Shown: positions 51,288-61,648, counted from the first letter of the stretch. The stretch: DNA of 64,000 nt from Proteus mirabilis ATCC 29906 (GCF_000160755.1 NZ_GG668581.1:157629-221628); one strand, 5' to 3'. Numbers and translations: made by a program. The notes: a model not told the origin generated them from the letters alone.

Positions 51288-52274
51288 GAGTTTCGCCTGA
51301 ACAATACTAAGAAAATAGTAGAATCTGAGTTTATAAATTACCGAGCTTTAATTATTCAATTATTAATAGATAAAACTTTACTAACAAAATCTCGGAAACG
51401 TGATCAATTTAACACCTTGCAAGCAAGGCGTAAAGAGGCTCTCAAAATATAGCACCAAGATCTAAATTGCTTTTTTAGTCGCTTAATCGTATAAAGCAGA
51501 GCAAATAATGACTTTTATATCATAGAGATAGTCTATTTTACTTATAGAGAAAACATATAGAAAAAAGTGTTGATCGGCCATAAAACAGCTAAAATCGACG
51601 AGTTACCTTGTGATAACAAGTTGAAAAAAATACTTACCTTTACCTAAAAAAGAGCAAAAAAATAAAAATAAACATAACTCATTGATATATAATAACTATA
51701 TATAGCATTACTTTTTTCTATGAGTTATCTATAAAAATAAGTAAATAATAACAATATAAACAATAAAATTAATTAAAGACATATTCAAACTTCATCATTG
51801 TCTATTTAAATAAAATTTAAATTTTCATTATTTATTTAATTATTTTATTTCTTTTTTATTAATTAATATTTTTGTTAATTTTTTGGGTGGTTTTATATTA
51901 TAGAAAAAATAGATAGAAAAGGGTCACCTTAAAATAATGGTTGTTTTATCAATGTGTTCAGAAAATTCTGTAAGTCTCTCCTTTCTCTCCTCTCACTATT
52001 GTTAAATAAATTAATTTAATGTTTAAACATTGTAAATAACCACACTTTTTATATAGATATAAAACAGTAAAAAGATAAAAATAACGATTTTTACTATTTG
52101 TAATTCCCTTTTTTTATTTTTTACCTCACTAATATTGATTTAAAACCTCTTTATGTTTCATTGTTTCCTTACCACACCACGCCTTAACTGGAAAAATGAA
52201 CCTTAAAGTGTTAAAACAAAGCCTTATTTATAAACAGAAATTATGCTAACTCGCTCGGAAGAGATAATAATATT
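51288..52274. other. Long AT-rich cyaA-hemC divergent intergenic region
   Basis: About 990 bp, much longer than the roughly 390 bp in E. coli. No supportable gene. It carries the cyaA promoter side (with a candidate CRP site at 51396-51417), a run of almost pure A/T (51660-51900), and the hemC promoter side with a GGAAGAG ribosome site. I see no repeat or RNA element I can name. Confidence 0.5.
51396..51417. promoter_or_regulatory. Candidate CRP site upstream of cyaA
   Basis: CGTGA (51399-51403), a 6-bp spacer, TAACA (51410-51414) match TGTGA-N6-TCACA at 8 of 10 positions, with AAA on the outer left side. CRP represses a cyaA promoter in E. coli, so a site here makes sense. Confidence 0.35.
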
Positions 52275-53216
52275 ATGCCAAAAAGTACCATCCGTATTGC
52301 TACACGCCAAAGCCCTCTTGCTATGTGGCAAGCGCTTTATGTTAAAGAACAACTACAAATCGCTCATCCGAGCTTAGTCGTTGAATTAGTACCGATGGTC
52401 ACGAAAGGCGACATCATCTTAGATACCCCATTAGCGAAAGTGGGTGGTAAAGGGTTATTTGTCAAAGAGCTAGAACTTGCACTACTCAGCTCTCGTGCTG
52501 ATATTGCCGTACATTCAATGAAAGATGTCCCCATTGATTTTCCTGAAGGTCTGGGATTGGTGACGATTTGTGAGCGAGAAGATCCCCGTGATGCCTTTGT
52601 CTCTAATCATTATGATTCATTAGAACAACTGCCAGCCGGAAGTGTCGTTGGTACCTCAAGCCTACGCCGCCAATGCCAATTAAAAGCACTGCGCCCCGAT
52701 TTAATTATTCGTGATTTACGCGGTAATGTAGGAACCCGTTTAAGTAAACTCGATAATGGCGACTATGATGCTATTATTCTTGCTGTCGCGGGCTTAAAAC
52801 GTCTTAAATTAACTGAGCGTATTCGTTCTTCTTTGTCTGCGGAACAATCTCTTCCTGCGGTAGGACAAGGTGCCGTTGGCATTGAGTGTCGCTTAGATGA
52901 TCATGATACTCAAGCCTTATTAGCCGCCCTTAACCACGCAGATACTGCAACTTGTGTAAAAGCAGAACGTGCGATGAACACTCGCCTTGAGGGGGGGTGC
53001 CAAGTACCTATTGGTAGTTATGCAATTTGGCAAAACGACAAAATTTGGCTACGAGCATTAGTTGGCTCCCCTGATGGTAAAACTATTTTACGTGGCGAAC
53101 GCTTAGTATCACCTGAAGATGCAGAGCAAGCTGGTATTTCTCTTGCCGAAGAGCTACTAGATAAAGGAGCTAGAGAGATTTTAACCGCTGTATATCAAGG
53201 TAATACAGCGATATGA
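52275..53216 (+). CDS. hemC: Porphobilinogen deaminase
   Basis: HemC joins four porphobilinogen units to hydroxymethylbilane in haem synthesis. The 313-residue product has [14 protein letters not shown] at the start, [32 protein letters not shown] and the loop [13 protein letters not shown], whose Cys holds the dipyrromethane cofactor. The catalytic Asp lies in [10 protein letters not shown]. It is the first gene of hemCDXY and overlaps hemD by 4 bp (ATGA). It diverges from cyaA. Confidence 0.97.
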   Translation: MPKSTIRIATRQSPLAMWQALYVKEQLQIAHPSLVVELVPMVTKGDIILDTPLAKVGGKGLFVKELELALLSSRADIAVHSMKDVPIDFPEGLGLVTICEREDPRDAFVSNHYDSLEQLPAGSVVGTSSLRRQCQLKALRPDLIIRDLRGNVGTRLSKLDNGDYDAIILAVAGLKRLKLTERIRSSLSAEQSLPAVGQGAVGIECRLDDHDTQALLAALNHADTATCVKAERAMNTRLEGGCQVPIGSYAIWQNDKIWLRALVGSPDGKTILRGERLVSPEDAEQAGISLAEELLDKGAREILTAVYQGNTAI

Positions 53217-53950
53217 GTATTTTAATCACTCGTCCTAGCCCAGCAGGAGAACAACTTACGCAACGCTTAATTGATGCGGGAAAGCATGCTTTTCATGCAC
53301 CTTTAATAGAAATAGCCGCGGGTAAAGAGCTTTCCATATTAGAAAACAAATTAAATAAGCTAAGTACGGGTGATTACCTTTTTTTACTTTCTAAAAATGC
53401 GGTGTGGTACGCAAACTGGCAACTAAATCAATTACAACAATCGTGGCCAGATACGCTATTCTATTATGGAATAGGTCAAAGCACCGCAGAAGAGTTTCAG
53501 CAATTAACAGGACATTCTATACGTTATCCAGAATTTGGAGAAACCAGTGAAGACCTACTGGCCTTGTCTTCACTTCAACAAATAGAAAACAAGCGAGTAC
53601 TACTACTAAGAGGCAATGGTGGTCGCGAACTACTTGCCACAACATTACGTCAACGCGGTGCAATTGTTGATGAATGTGAATGTTATCAGCGTCTATTTAT
53701 TGATTATGTATCTGAAGAGTTTGCGCTAAAGTGGAAAAATGCCCAAGTGGATACCTTTGTGGTCACCAGTGGCGAAATGTTGCAACAACTCTTTTATCTA
53801 GTCGCTGGATCTGAAAAAGCATGGCTGTTAGACAGTCATTTAGTGGTGGTCAGTAAACGATTAGCAACAATAGCTAGCACATTAGGCTTTAAAAAAATAA
53901 CCGTTGCTGAAAGTGCCAATAATGATGCTTTATTTCATGCATTAATATAG
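53213..53950 (+). CDS. hemD: Uroporphyrinogen-III synthase
   Basis: HemD closes hydroxymethylbilane into uroporphyrinogen III while inverting ring D. The 245-residue product has the two-domain fold of the family, with [19 protein letters not shown] at the N-terminus and [20 protein letters not shown] and [12 protein letters not shown] in the second domain. Sequence conservation is low in this family, but length and position after hemC are decisive. The ATGA overlap with hemC implies coupling. Confidence 0.95.
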   Translation: MSILITRPSPAGEQLTQRLIDAGKHAFHAPLIEIAAGKELSILENKLNKLSTGDYLFLLSKNAVWYANWQLNQLQQSWPDTLFYYGIGQSTAEEFQQLTGHSIRYPEFGETSEDLLALSSLQQIENKRVLLLRGNGGRELLATTLRQRGAIVDECECYQRLFIDYVSEEFALKWKNAQVDTFVVTSGEMLQQLFYLVAGSEKAWLLDSHLVVVSKRLATIASTLGFKKITVAESANNDALFHALI

Positions 53951-53970
53951 AACTTAAATGAGACGCCGAT

Positions 53971-55221
53971 ATGACGGAACAGAAAAATACGAATGAAAAT
54001 GACTTGCAGAATGGTACATCAAAGGCTGATGACGATATCCGCTATCAAGAAGTAAAACCTGTAAACAATAAGCGTTCAGGTTTGATAGGGAGTGCCGTTG
54101 CGATCCTCGTTATTCTGGCAATCGGTGGTGGTCTTTATTATTACACCACTCAGCAAGCGACTAAACTAAGTACAGAAAACCAATCGCTAAAATCACAATT
54201 GGCACAATTACAACAATTGCAAGATACTTATCAACAACGTTTTGACAATATTGACAGTCAGTTTAACTCACAAAAACTCACTATTGATAAACTGCAAAAT
54301 GAACGCCAAGTTACTGAGCGTCAAATCCAAAATTTACAAACGCAATTTGCTGCTATCTCAAGTGCAGATGTAAAGAGCTGGCTATTAGCGCAAGCTGATT
54401 TTATGGTAAAAATGGCGGGCCGCAAATTATGGAATGACCAAGATGTCGTCACAGCGGTAAGTTTATTAAAAGGTGCAGATAGTAGCTTAGCAGAAATGAA
54501 TGACCCAAGCTTATTGGCCATCCGCCGCGCCATTAATGAAGATATTGGCAACTTAGCCGCGCTGAGCAAAATTGATAATGATGGTACTATTTTACAATTA
54601 AATCAGTTAGCTAATCAGGTTGATAACCTACGCTTATCTGGATTTGAGCGTGATGGCTCACCGATGGATAAAAATGATGAAGCCATTTCAGGCTCGCTTT
54701 CTGACTGGAAGCAAAACCTCAGTAAAAGCTGGAAAAGCTTTATGGATGACTTTATTACTATCCGTCGTCGAGACAGTACCGCTATTCCACTATTAGCTCC
54801 AAACCAAGATATTTATCTGCGAGAAAATATCCGCTCTCGTTTATTAATTGCATCTCAAGCGGTGCCTCGCCATCAAACAGAGATTTATCAACAATCATTA
54901 GAAGCGGTATCTACTTGGGTACGCGCCTATTTTGATACCACCGATCCGAATACAACGGCTTTCTTAGACAGTATTAATGAGCTTGAAAAGCAGCCTATTA
55001 CTCTTGCAATGCCAACAGAATTAAAAAGCCTCTCTCTGTTAGAAAAACGAGTAGAAAAGCAGATCCGTAATTTGCTGACCCAAAACGAGACATCACAGCC
55101 AGAAGCGGTTGAAGCCAAAGATGCCGAAGCTACACAAGCCCCTTATGCGGTTGATGCAGCACAAGATAGTGCAACATCAGGAACAACGACATCAACAACC
55201 GTAGCACCACAAGGAGAATAA
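53971..55221 (+). CDS. hemX: HemX, haem-operon membrane protein
   Basis: HemX is a bitopic inner-membrane protein encoded in the haem operon. It was once called a uroporphyrinogen methyltransferase, but it lacks SAM motifs, so enzyme activity is doubtful. The 416-residue product has a charged N-terminus, one membrane helix (about 37-59: LIGSAVAILVILAIGGGLYY), a Gln-rich coiled coil (about 65-125) and a helical C-terminal domain. It ends in an Ala/Thr/Ser-rich tail. It lies 20 bp after hemD and 4 bp before hemY. Confidence 0.93.
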   Translation: MTEQKNTNENDLQNGTSKADDDIRYQEVKPVNNKRSGLIGSAVAILVILAIGGGLYYYTTQQATKLSTENQSLKSQLAQLQQLQDTYQQRFDNIDSQFNSQKLTIDKLQNERQVTERQIQNLQTQFAAISSADVKSWLLAQADFMVKMAGRKLWNDQDVVTAVSLLKGADSSLAEMNDPSLLAIRRAINEDIGNLAALSKIDNDGTILQLNQLANQVDNLRLSGFERDGSPMDKNDEAISGSLSDWKQNLSKSWKSFMDDFITIRRRDSTAIPLLAPNQDIYLRENIRSRLLIASQAVPRHQTEIYQQSLEAVSTWVRAYFDTTDPNTTAFLDSINELEKQPITLAMPTELKSLSLLEKRVEKQIRNLLTQNETSQPEAVEAKDAEATQAPYAVDAAQDSATSGTTTSTTVAPQGE

Positions 55222-55225
55222 ATTT

Positions 55226-56455
55226 ATGTTCAAGATCTTACTCCTGTTTGTGGTATTGATTGCAGGGATAATCTTCGGCCCTGTATTAGCGGGTCATCAA
55301 GGTTATGTCTTTATACAAACCGATAATTGGGATATTGAAACTAGCGTTACCAGTCTTGTGATCATGTTTGTCCTACTGCAACTGATATTGCTCTTGCTTG
55401 GCTGGTGTTATCGTCGTTTTATTGGTACAGGCTCTAAAGCCTATAGTTGGTTCTCTTTGCGCAAACGCAGCCGAGCACGTAAACAAACACGGTTAGCATT
55501 AATGAAACTTGCGGAAGGTGATTTCAAACAAGTAGAAAAACTGATGAGCCGCAATGCCGATTATGCGGAACAACCTGTAGTAAACTATTTACTAGCAGCA
55601 GAAGCAGCACAACAACGGGGTGATGAGTTTAGAGTACAGCAACATCTGGAGCGTGCTTCTGAACTTGCTGATACCAATCAGTTACCCGTTGATATTACCC
55701 GAGTGCGCATTTTACTGGCGCAAAATGAAAACCATGCTGCTCGTACTGGGGTCGATGAATTACTCAATCAAGTACCTCGTCATCCGGAAGTATTACGCTT
55801 AGCAGAAACTGCGTATATACGTACAGAAGCTTGGCAAGCACTACTTGACATCATCCCTTCAATGCAGAAAATAGCCCTACATACAGATGATGAATTAGAG
55901 CAATTACGTCAACAAGCCTATATTGGGCTGATGGGACAGAAGATGTCCGAAAATGGTTGTGATGGACTGAAAAATTGGTGGAAGGCACAGCCTCGTAAGA
56001 TCCAACATGATAATGGACTACGATTTGTATTAGCAGAACACCTTATTGAGTGCAACGATCCGCAAACTGCGCAGACGATCATTTTAGATGGGATCAAACG
56101 TCACTATGATGAACGCCTGATCTTATTGTTACCGCGCTTAAAAAACAGCGATCCAGACTCAATTTTAAAAGTGCTTAACTCACTAATTAAACAACATGGT
56201 CCGACACCATTACTCAATAGCACCGTCGGTCAAATTGCCATGCAACAAGGGCAATGGGCACAAGCAGAAACAGCATTTCGCAATGCATTAAAACAGCGTC
56301 CAGATGTTCATGATTTTGCGTGGTTGGCTGATGTGCTAGATAAACAGAATAAATCAGTTGAGTCAGCCAAAGTACGCAAAGATGCGCTATTAATGACGTT
56401 AAAAAAAGACTCTGTTATTTTTGACGAGCCTAAAACAAATAAAGCACTGCAATAA
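55226..56455 (+). CDS. hemY: HemY, TPR inner-membrane protein
   Basis: HemY is a two-helix inner-membrane protein with tetratricopeptide repeats, encoded at the end of the haem operon; its role in haem synthesis is not settled, and it is unrelated to Bacillus protoporphyrinogen oxidase. The 409-residue product has membrane helices at about 2-20 and 42-62 (HemY_N domain), then repeated TPR-type helices (ALMKLAEGDFKQVEKL; GQWAQAETAFRNALKQRP). A strong terminator follows at 56479-56512. Confidence 0.94.
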   Translation: MFKILLLFVVLIAGIIFGPVLAGHQGYVFIQTDNWDIETSVTSLVIMFVLLQLILLLLGWCYRRFIGTGSKAYSWFSLRKRSRARKQTRLALMKLAEGDFKQVEKLMSRNADYAEQPVVNYLLAAEAAQQRGDEFRVQQHLERASELADTNQLPVDITRVRILLAQNENHAARTGVDELLNQVPRHPEVLRLAETAYIRTEAWQALLDIIPSMQKIALHTDDELEQLRQQAYIGLMGQKMSENGCDGLKNWWKAQPRKIQHDNGLRFVLAEHLIECNDPQTAQTIILDGIKRHYDERLILLLPRLKNSDPDSILKVLNSLIKQHGPTPLLNSTVGQIAMQQGQWAQAETAFRNALKQRPDVHDFAWLADVLDKQNKSVESAKVRKDALLMTLKKDSVIFDEPKTNKALQ

Positions 56456-56478
56456 ATACATCATTTCATTTATTGACC

Positions 56479-56512
56479 AAAACCCTCAAACACAAAATTG
56501 AGGGTTTTTTAT
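56479..56512. terminator. hemCDXY terminator
   Basis: The 11-bp stem AAAACCCTCAA/TTGAGGGTTTT has an 8-nt loop and T6. It lies 23 bp after the hemY stop. A-rich flanks allow use by the minus-strand gene at 56518. Confidence 0.9.
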
Positions 56513-56517
56513 TACTT

Positions 56518-56835
56518 TTAAAAAGCGTGTTGAACCAGTAGTACTACTTCAAGACACAAAATTAAAAATAAATAGACCCAAGCGATACGATAAAAACGAT
56601 AAGGTATCCCTTTGTTATTTTGGTGTGTAAATGACAAATAATATTTTCTTGCTTGGTAAAACACCACGATATAAATCAGTGCGATCCCCTGACACAGAAA
56701 AGCGACATACTTCGCCCATGATTTTCCACCGATAATCAGCATGATCAGCGGGATCAAAAAAAACAATAATGGGCCAAACTTATCTATCAAAAAGAGCCTT
56801 TCTTGCGCAAGATACGCTTTTTGGTTATTTATCAT
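56518..56835 (-). CDS. Small membrane protein of unknown function
   Basis: A 105-residue protein I do not recognise, with three likely membrane helices: LLFFLIPLIMLIIG (about 23-36), YVAFLCQGIALIYIVVFY (about 43-60) and a C-terminal VYLFLILCLEVVLLV (about 87-101). A basic, Tyr/Phe-rich loop lies between helices 2 and 3. A purine-rich GGGGGTAG lies 7 bases before the ATG. It is convergent with hemY. The E. coli neighbours aslA and aslB are missing, so this may be a lineage-specific replacement. Confidence 0.6.
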   Translation of the reverse strand: MINNQKAYLAQERLFLIDKFGPLLFFLIPLIMLIIGGKSWAKYVAFLCQGIALIYIVVFYQARKYYLSFTHQNNKGIPYRFYRIAWVYLFLILCLEVVLLVQHAF

Positions 56836-56920
56836 CGTGATGCTACCCCCTATTTACCCTTGCGCTGGATAATAGCGTGATAGTGTTATCAATTCAAAAG
56901 GGATGAGATAAAAAACAGAC

Positions 56921-57124
56921 AAAAAACACCCGTATTAAAAAATACAGGTGCATAAAATATACAATCAGGTCTACAGACGGATGGTGCCTCACTCAACGTT
57001 TCGTCCTGTTGGTGATGAATGGTGTTTCATCGATAACGTGGACGTAGGCACCGATAATCGGCTCTGCATCATTCCTAGGTTTATGAAGTCATATGCTGTC
57101 ATAAGGAGTGGAATGAGCATCTAC
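56921..57124 (-). ncRNA. glmZ: Small regulatory RNA GlmZ
   Basis: Hfq-dependent small RNA that activates translation of glmS (glucosamine-6-phosphate synthase); RapZ and RNase E destroy it, and GlmY acts as decoy. The minus strand from 57124 begins GTAGATGCTCATTCC, then has AGGAATGATGCAGAGCCG, GGTGC near ACGTCCAC, and the strongly conserved AACGTTGAGTGAGGCACC, which includes the glmS-pairing region. All these match E. coli GlmZ closely in order and spacing. It ends in a terminator (CACC-GTATT pairing with AATAC-GGTG, then T6), giving about 204 nt against 207 in E. coli. It lies between hemY and the argX-hisR-leuT-proM tRNAs, as in E. coli. Confidence 0.92.
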
Positions 57125-57134
57125 AGGATAAGTA

Positions 57135-57151
57135 ATGCATTTAGCGTGCCA
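57135..57151 (-). promoter_or_regulatory. Sigma-54 promoter of glmZ
   Basis: Minus strand TGGCACG (57151-57145) and ATGCAT (57140-57135) match the RpoN consensus TGGCAC-N5-TTGCA, with exactly 10 bp between the GG and GC. The GC lies 13-14 bp upstream of the predicted RNA start (57124). No good sigma-70 -10/-35 pair overlaps it. Confidence 0.8.
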
Positions 57152-57319
57152 ACTTGTATTTTCCGCCAATAAAAAATTAATTCCCAAACAGCATAAAACT
57201 AACTAATTGAATTTTTTAGGCGCCTTCGCCTGTATGGCGTATTTAAAATATAAAAGATCAGAGAGCGTATTTTTATCAGGCTATTGTTAAATAAAAAAGA
57301 AAAAATAAATTTGCCAACT

Positions 57320-57433
57320 CGTCTCTGTTTCACGACAGTTAAGCTAACACCAGTATATAATATATAAAAATCATTGAGTTAAATGTCACCTTTTAGCGAC
57401 ATCAAATTTGCCATGTGTTGTTTTTCACCGACA
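57320..57433. promoter_or_regulatory. Three GlrR-type activator boxes upstream of glmZ
   Basis: Matches to the GlrR box TGTC-N10-GACA: CGTC-N10-GACA (57320-57337), a perfect TGTC-N10-GACA (57384-57401) and TGTT-N10-GACA (57416-57433). They lie about 200-310 bp upstream of the RNA start, a normal distance for sigma-54 enhancers. Their centres are 64 and 32 bp apart, close to whole helical turns. GlrR (QseF) activates glmY and, in some enterobacteria, glmZ. Confidence 0.75.
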
Positions 57434-57762
57434 ATAAAAAATATTTCATTTAAATTCATGATGTTACAGAAACTATTCTATTTCCTCATGATGCTCTTTT
57501 TATGTAGTATAAAATCAGGCAGTAATACAAATTATTAATAATCTTTAACTAATATACTTACACTGCCCTGTAAACAAATAGCCTAATGATCTCCCTTTTT
57601 AAACTAAAAGAGCCAACAACCTGCTTTAATCATGAATCATAGATAAATGGTCTATTGTGTTTAGGACAGTAGCAAAAGGACAAAAGAGAAAGGACAGAAG
57701 GAAGATACAACAATATAAATGAAATAAGACAATATCGCTGTCAATAGCTTGATAATAAATGC
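57434..57762. other. Gene-free AT-rich stretch between the GlrR boxes and the tRNA terminator
   Basis: About 330 bp. No coding frame, strong hairpin or known RNA is visible. The E. coli genes aslB and aslA, which lie in this interval, are absent. Confidence 0.5.
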
Positions 57763-57793
57763 AAAAAAGCCTCGATATATATCGAGGCTTTTT
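57763..57793 (-). terminator. Terminator of the argX-hisR-leuT-proM operon
   Basis: The perfect palindrome GCCTCGATATATATCGAGGC (57769-57788) is followed on the minus strand by T6. It lies just beyond the tRNA-Pro gene. Confidence 0.92.
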
Positions 57794-57798
57794 CTTAT

Positions 57799-57875
57799 TG
57801 GTCGGCGAGAGAGGATTCGAACCTCCGACCCACTGGTCCCAAACCAGTTGCGCTACCAGGCTGCGCTACTCGCCG
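57799..57875 (-). tRNA. proM: tRNA-Pro(TGG)
   Basis: 77 nt with encoded CCA. Acceptor CGGCGAG/CTCGCCG, anticodon loop TTTGGGA, T loop GTTCGAATC. Last of four tRNA genes in conserved order. Confidence 0.96.
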
Positions 57876-57902
57876 TCTGAATGACTGCTCTTATCTTGTT
57901 TA

Positions 57903-57989
57903 TGGTGCGAAGGGGGGGACTTGAACCCCCACGTCCGTTAGGACACTAACACCTGAAGCTAGCGCGTCTACCAATTCCGCCACCCTCGC
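57903..57989 (-). tRNA. leuT: tRNA-Leu(CAG)
   Basis: 87 nt, a class II tRNA with long variable arm and encoded CCA. Anticodon loop TTCAGGT. Near-identical to E. coli leuT, with one G-U pair in the acceptor stem. Confidence 0.96.
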
Positions 57990-58011
57990 ATAAACAAAAA
58001 CTAAGATAAGA

Positions 58012-58088
58012 TGGGGTGGCTAATGGGACTCGAACCCACGACAACTGGAATCACAATCCAGGGCTCTACCAACTGAGCTATAGCCACC
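58012..58088 (-). tRNA. hisR: tRNA-His(GTG)
   Basis: 77 nt including the extra 5' G (position -1) that identifies tRNA-His, and encoded CCA. Anticodon loop TTGTGAT. Confidence 0.96.
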
Positions 58089-58150
58089 ATAACAGCTATC
58101 TTACTACTTCTACAACAACGCTCTTCACCGTAACTCTTAGCACGCTTTAA

Positions 58151-58227
<77 letters not shown>

Positions 58228-58248
58228 TTCACGCCGTTGCGGGAGAGG

Positions 58249-58277
58249 ATAGTACGGATTTACGCACTGTCTGTCTA
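58249..58277 (-). promoter_or_regulatory. Promoter of the argX tRNA operon
   Basis: Minus strand: TAGACA (58277-58272), a 17-bp spacer, TACTAT (58254-58249), then a C-rich discriminator. A T/A-run lies upstream as an UP-like element. Typical stable-RNA promoter. Confidence 0.75.
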
Positions 58278-58452
58278 GTGCTTTTTGAAAAAAAAAGTTT
58301 GTTTGACGATAGTTTGTGCATTTCGTCGATAAATGGAGCGTTTTTACCCACTCAACGCCCCATTAGTATAATAATCAAACAACCAAGATACCAGTAAAGA
58401 TTGAGATTTTTGCTATTTAACACTTATTGCCGACAAAAAATACTCACGCAAC

Positions 58453-59190
58453 TTACAATTTATTGGAATAGTAATAACCAACAAATTTTAATAGCTTAAA
58501 TTGGCGCTTGATCCGGCTAGGTTGTGACAGTAAACGATATAACCACTCTAGGCCTAAATTTTGCCACGCTTTTGGCGCACGCTTAACATGTCCTGTAAAA
58601 ACATCGTAAGTGCCACCTACGCCCATATATAACGCGTCTGGGTGTACTTGCCGACAAGCACGAATAAATAGCTCTTGCTTAGGTGAGCCCATGGCAATGG
58701 TCACAATCTTTGCCCCAGAAGCTTTGATACGTTCAAAAAGTGCATCTCTATCTTGTGGCGTAAAGTAACCATCTTGGCTACCGACAATATTCACATTCCA
58801 TTGTGCCTTTAATTTACTTTCCGTCTGCGCCAATACCTGAGGTTTGCCACCAACCAAAAAGACCGGTGTGCCTTCTTTCCCGGCACGCTCCATTAAAGCT
58901 TCCCATAAATCGGCTCCCGCAATACGAGACACTTGTGCATCAGGATATTTACGTCGAATGCCGCGAACAACACTAATGCCATCGGCGTACAAATAATCCG
59001 CTTCATCTAATAACTGATTTAGGCCTTTATCTGTTTCTGCGGTTAAGATTTTTTCTGCATTAATCGCAATTAAAGAGCCACTTTTAATTTGCGCACCTTG
59101 ATAAAGATAATCCAAAAAATGCGCCATATCTTTAAATCCCCAGATATTGTGCCCACGGATGGAATACTTCGGAATTGAATTTGTATCCAT
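58453..59190 (-). CDS. wecG: UDP-N-acetyl-D-mannosaminuronic acid transferase
   Basis: WecG adds ManNAcA to lipid I, giving lipid II of enterobacterial common antigen (ECA). The 245-residue product is a clear WecG/TagA/CpsF (GT26) protein: [53 protein letters not shown] and [18 protein letters not shown]. Its start overlaps the wzyE stop by one base. It is the last ECA gene; no strong terminator is visible before the tRNA operon. Confidence 0.97.
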   Translation of the reverse strand: MDTNSIPKYSIRGHNIWGFKDMAHFLDYLYQGAQIKSGSLIAINAEKILTAETDKGLNQLLDEADYLYADGISVVRGIRRKYPDAQVSRIAGADLWEALMERAGKEGTPVFLVGGKPQVLAQTESKLKAQWNVNIVGSQDGYFTPQDRDALFERIKASGAKIVTIAMGSPKQELFIRACRQVHPDALYMGVGGTYDVFTGHVKRAPKAWQNLGLEWLYRLLSQPSRIKRQFKLLKFVGYYYSNKL

Positions 59191-60554
59191 TACTTTTCCT
59201 TTTGTTCTAAACGAGGTTTATTGCGCACTTGATTAATAACATAGTGACGAACTAATCCTGCACTTTCAAATAACCAATACAGGAGTTTGGCTGCAATTAA
59301 ACAGGCACCAAATACTAAACAGAAAAAGACCACGCGAGACACAAACGAATCAACGCCCTCACGCGCTAAAACAATCATGTTAAAAATAGCACCAAAGCAA
59401 AATGCTTGAAGAATGGCAGATTTGTAGCGATTGTGTTCATTTAAACCCTGCTGATAGAGCCAATCAAACCACTTAATAATAAGCCCAACAACCACCGCGC
59501 CTAAGGGGATAAATACAACGCCCCCCATCACCACCAAGGAGCCAATTAACGTTGGTGAAATGGCAAGTCCTGCATGATAATTAAGCACTTCCCAAGTAAA
59601 ATAGTTTGCTGAATTTAGTACGACATCTGGTCTTTGTGGCCAAACCCATGAAGGGATAAACACATAAAAATCGCGAATAATAGGTGCGAGTCCTTGAAAC
59701 TCGATTTTGTCGTAATTATTCAACAATAATGCAAGATTTTCCCAAGGAGAGAAGGTATCGCGAGTCAGATATAAAAAGGTATAAAAAGCTTCGGCACCAC
59801 TGACATCAAGCCCGTAACGTTTTAGTGCTAACCAAAACATACCGACAATGCTCATCACACCTGCAGCAATTAACATCCATAAGGTTATCCAACCACGTAC
59901 GATGCCAATAAATAAAAATAGTGCAAACGCAATAATGATATTTGCGCGTGTTCCCCCGACGATAACATAGGTCAAAATACCAAAGCCGACCGTCGCACAA
60001 AGGAAAAAAAGCCAACGTTGTTGTGTGGGCTTTAAGAAATAGACCACCAGCATTGCAGGAATAAAAAAATAGAAAAAGCGTTTTAGCGCCACACCTGATA
60101 CTTGGCTTGAAAAAATTTGGCTATATGTTTTCAACTTAAAGAGTAAGAAGCCATTTTGTAAGAAAAATATGCCCACAGTGACGATAGCAATTAACGCTAA
60201 CAGTATCCAAGTTAGGTTGGTCTCTACCCGATTCATCGTAAATAACGGCCTAGAAGGCTCGCTAGAGGCTTTTCTTAGTCTTACCTTATAAGTGACATAA
60301 TAAATCGCATAAAAGCTAGTAGCGGCTAATAGAGCGTGTAATAAGGCATCGACAGGAACAACTGCCACATCAAACTGAAAGACTAATAAACAAGTTAATG
60401 GAAAGCCAAAATAGAATGTCAGCAAATAAAGCATGGAAAAGAAGACATTAAAATTAAAGCGTACCCGACGAAACTCTTGGTAGGTCAGTAATAAAATAAA
60501 CCCCAACGAGATAAAGTAGACAAGGGTTAATCCCCCCAATTGCGCCAATGTCAT
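59190..60554 (-). CDS. wzyE: ECA polymerase WzyE
   Basis: WzyE polymerises ECA trisaccharide repeats on the periplasmic face of the inner membrane. The 454-residue product is almost wholly membrane-embedded, with about eleven helices. It contains the conserved periplasmic stretch [21 protein letters not shown] and [15 protein letters not shown]. It overlaps wecF upstream by 4 bp and wecG by one base, as in the compact ECA operon of other enterobacteria. Confidence 0.95.
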   Translation of the reverse strand: MTLAQLGGLTLVYFISLGFILLLTYQEFRRVRFNFNVFFSMLYLLTFYFGFPLTCLLVFQFDVAVVPVDALLHALLAATSFYAIYYVTYKVRLRKASSEPSRPLFTMNRVETNLTWILLALIAIVTVGIFFLQNGFLLFKLKTYSQIFSSQVSGVALKRFFYFFIPAMLVVYFLKPTQQRWLFFLCATVGFGILTYVIVGGTRANIIIAFALFLFIGIVRGWITLWMLIAAGVMSIVGMFWLALKRYGLDVSGAEAFYTFLYLTRDTFSPWENLALLLNNYDKIEFQGLAPIIRDFYVFIPSWVWPQRPDVVLNSANYFTWEVLNYHAGLAISPTLIGSLVVMGGVVFIPLGAVVVGLIIKWFDWLYQQGLNEHNRYKSAILQAFCFGAIFNMIVLAREGVDSFVSRVVFFCLVFGACLIAAKLLYWLFESAGLVRHYVINQVRNKPRLEQKEK

Positions 60555-61648
60555 TGGGTGTCTCCTGTGCTCATCTCAATCAATTGCTTCCAACCTTGGA
60601 TAAAGTTAGGTGCAAAGAAGGTGATATTCTTCCTATCCAGTAGCAATAATTGACGTTGCGCTTCTTCAATTAACGCCACATCAAGTTTATCACCAGAGAA
60701 GAAAACGGGAACACTTTGCTCTGTTAAGTCTTGCCAAAATGGATTTTGACGGCTAATCACAAAAGGGATCCCAAATTGGATCAACAGGCATAACGTACCA
60801 ATACCCTGCTGACGTTGGAAAATAAAATAACCTAAATCACAGGTTTTTAAGAGTGCGAGATAATCATCAAAGGCAAGATTATGTCGTAATATCTCAACGT
60901 GTTCTGTTGGAAATAAGTTTGTCGCTGCATCAGATACTTGCTGAATATAATCCTCGTTATTAGCGGGATATCCCATAGGAATGATCACTTTTGCTTTATG
61001 ACCAAATTGTTCAGCAATCGCATTTAAAGCATCGATATGGCGGTTAGATTTATCGCCTGAGTTACCTAATACAATAGTAATATGCTGAGGATCAACGGGC
61101 TTCTTTTCTGTAAGCGTCAGCGCCGGATCCATTCTTGTTGGGAAATAGAGCAAATTCGCGGGGATATTAACATTTGATTGAGCAAAATAATTTAGATCAC
61201 CCCGTGTACCAAACACACGTCCAACCCGTTTTTGCGCAAGTTTACGCAATAGATAAAACAGTCTAAATTTTAATTGCTTAGCATCCTGATAAAGATCAGC
61301 ACCCCAAATATGCCACCAGAACTGATGACGTTTAATTTTGCCCATCAATAAAGCAAGCCAAATAGGCGCATTAAATTGCCCCAGAAATAGAAAACGTTGT
61401 TTTCTATCTGCTTTAGCTAATGCTACCACTCTCTGCGCGACTTGTTTTTTATCCGCTAAACACTCAATCTCTAAATGAGGATAAAGTGATGATAACGAGT
61501 TATCTTTACTGGCAACGATAAAACGAGGTTTATACGTTAATGCCGCCTCAGTCACGAGGTGGTCGTTAAAAAAGCGTAACATTGTGTTGTTATGATGCAC
61601 AATGTCTGAACCTAGTACGTAAATCAAAGTTGTCATTTGCGCCTGCAA
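60551..61648 (-). CDS. wecF: TDP-Fuc4NAc:lipid II Fuc4NAc transferase
   Basis: WecF adds the third sugar, Fuc4NAc, to ECA lipid II to form lipid III. The 365-residue GT56-family product has [21 protein letters not shown] at its start (two adjoining parts), [12 protein letters not shown], the nucleotide-sugar region [12 protein letters not shown] and [20 protein letters not shown]. It overlaps wzxE by 16 bp and wzyE by 4 bp. The first codons (MQAQ) fall inside wzxE; Met5 (MTTLIYVLG) is an alternative start. Confidence 0.95.
   Translation of the reverse strand: MQAQMTTLIYVLGSDIVHHNNTMLRFFNDHLVTEAALTYKPRFIVASKDNSLSSLYPHLEIECLADKKQVAQRVVALAKADRKQRFLFLGQFNAPIWLALLMGKIKRHQFWWHIWGADLYQDAKQLKFRLFYLLRKLAQKRVGRVFGTRGDLNYFAQSNVNIPANLLYFPTRMDPALTLTEKKPVDPQHITIVLGNSGDKSNRHIDALNAIAEQFGHKAKVIIPMGYPANNEDYIQQVSDAATNLFPTEHVEILRHNLAFDDYLALLKTCDLGYFIFQRQQGIGTLCLLIQFGIPFVISRQNPFWQDLTEQSVPVFFSGDKLDVALIEEAQRQLLLLDRKNITFFAPNFIQGWKQLIEMSTGDTQ

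Noticed and set aside
56948-57172. 74-codon plus-strand frame
   Set aside because: It is antisense to the GlmZ RNA and has no family match.
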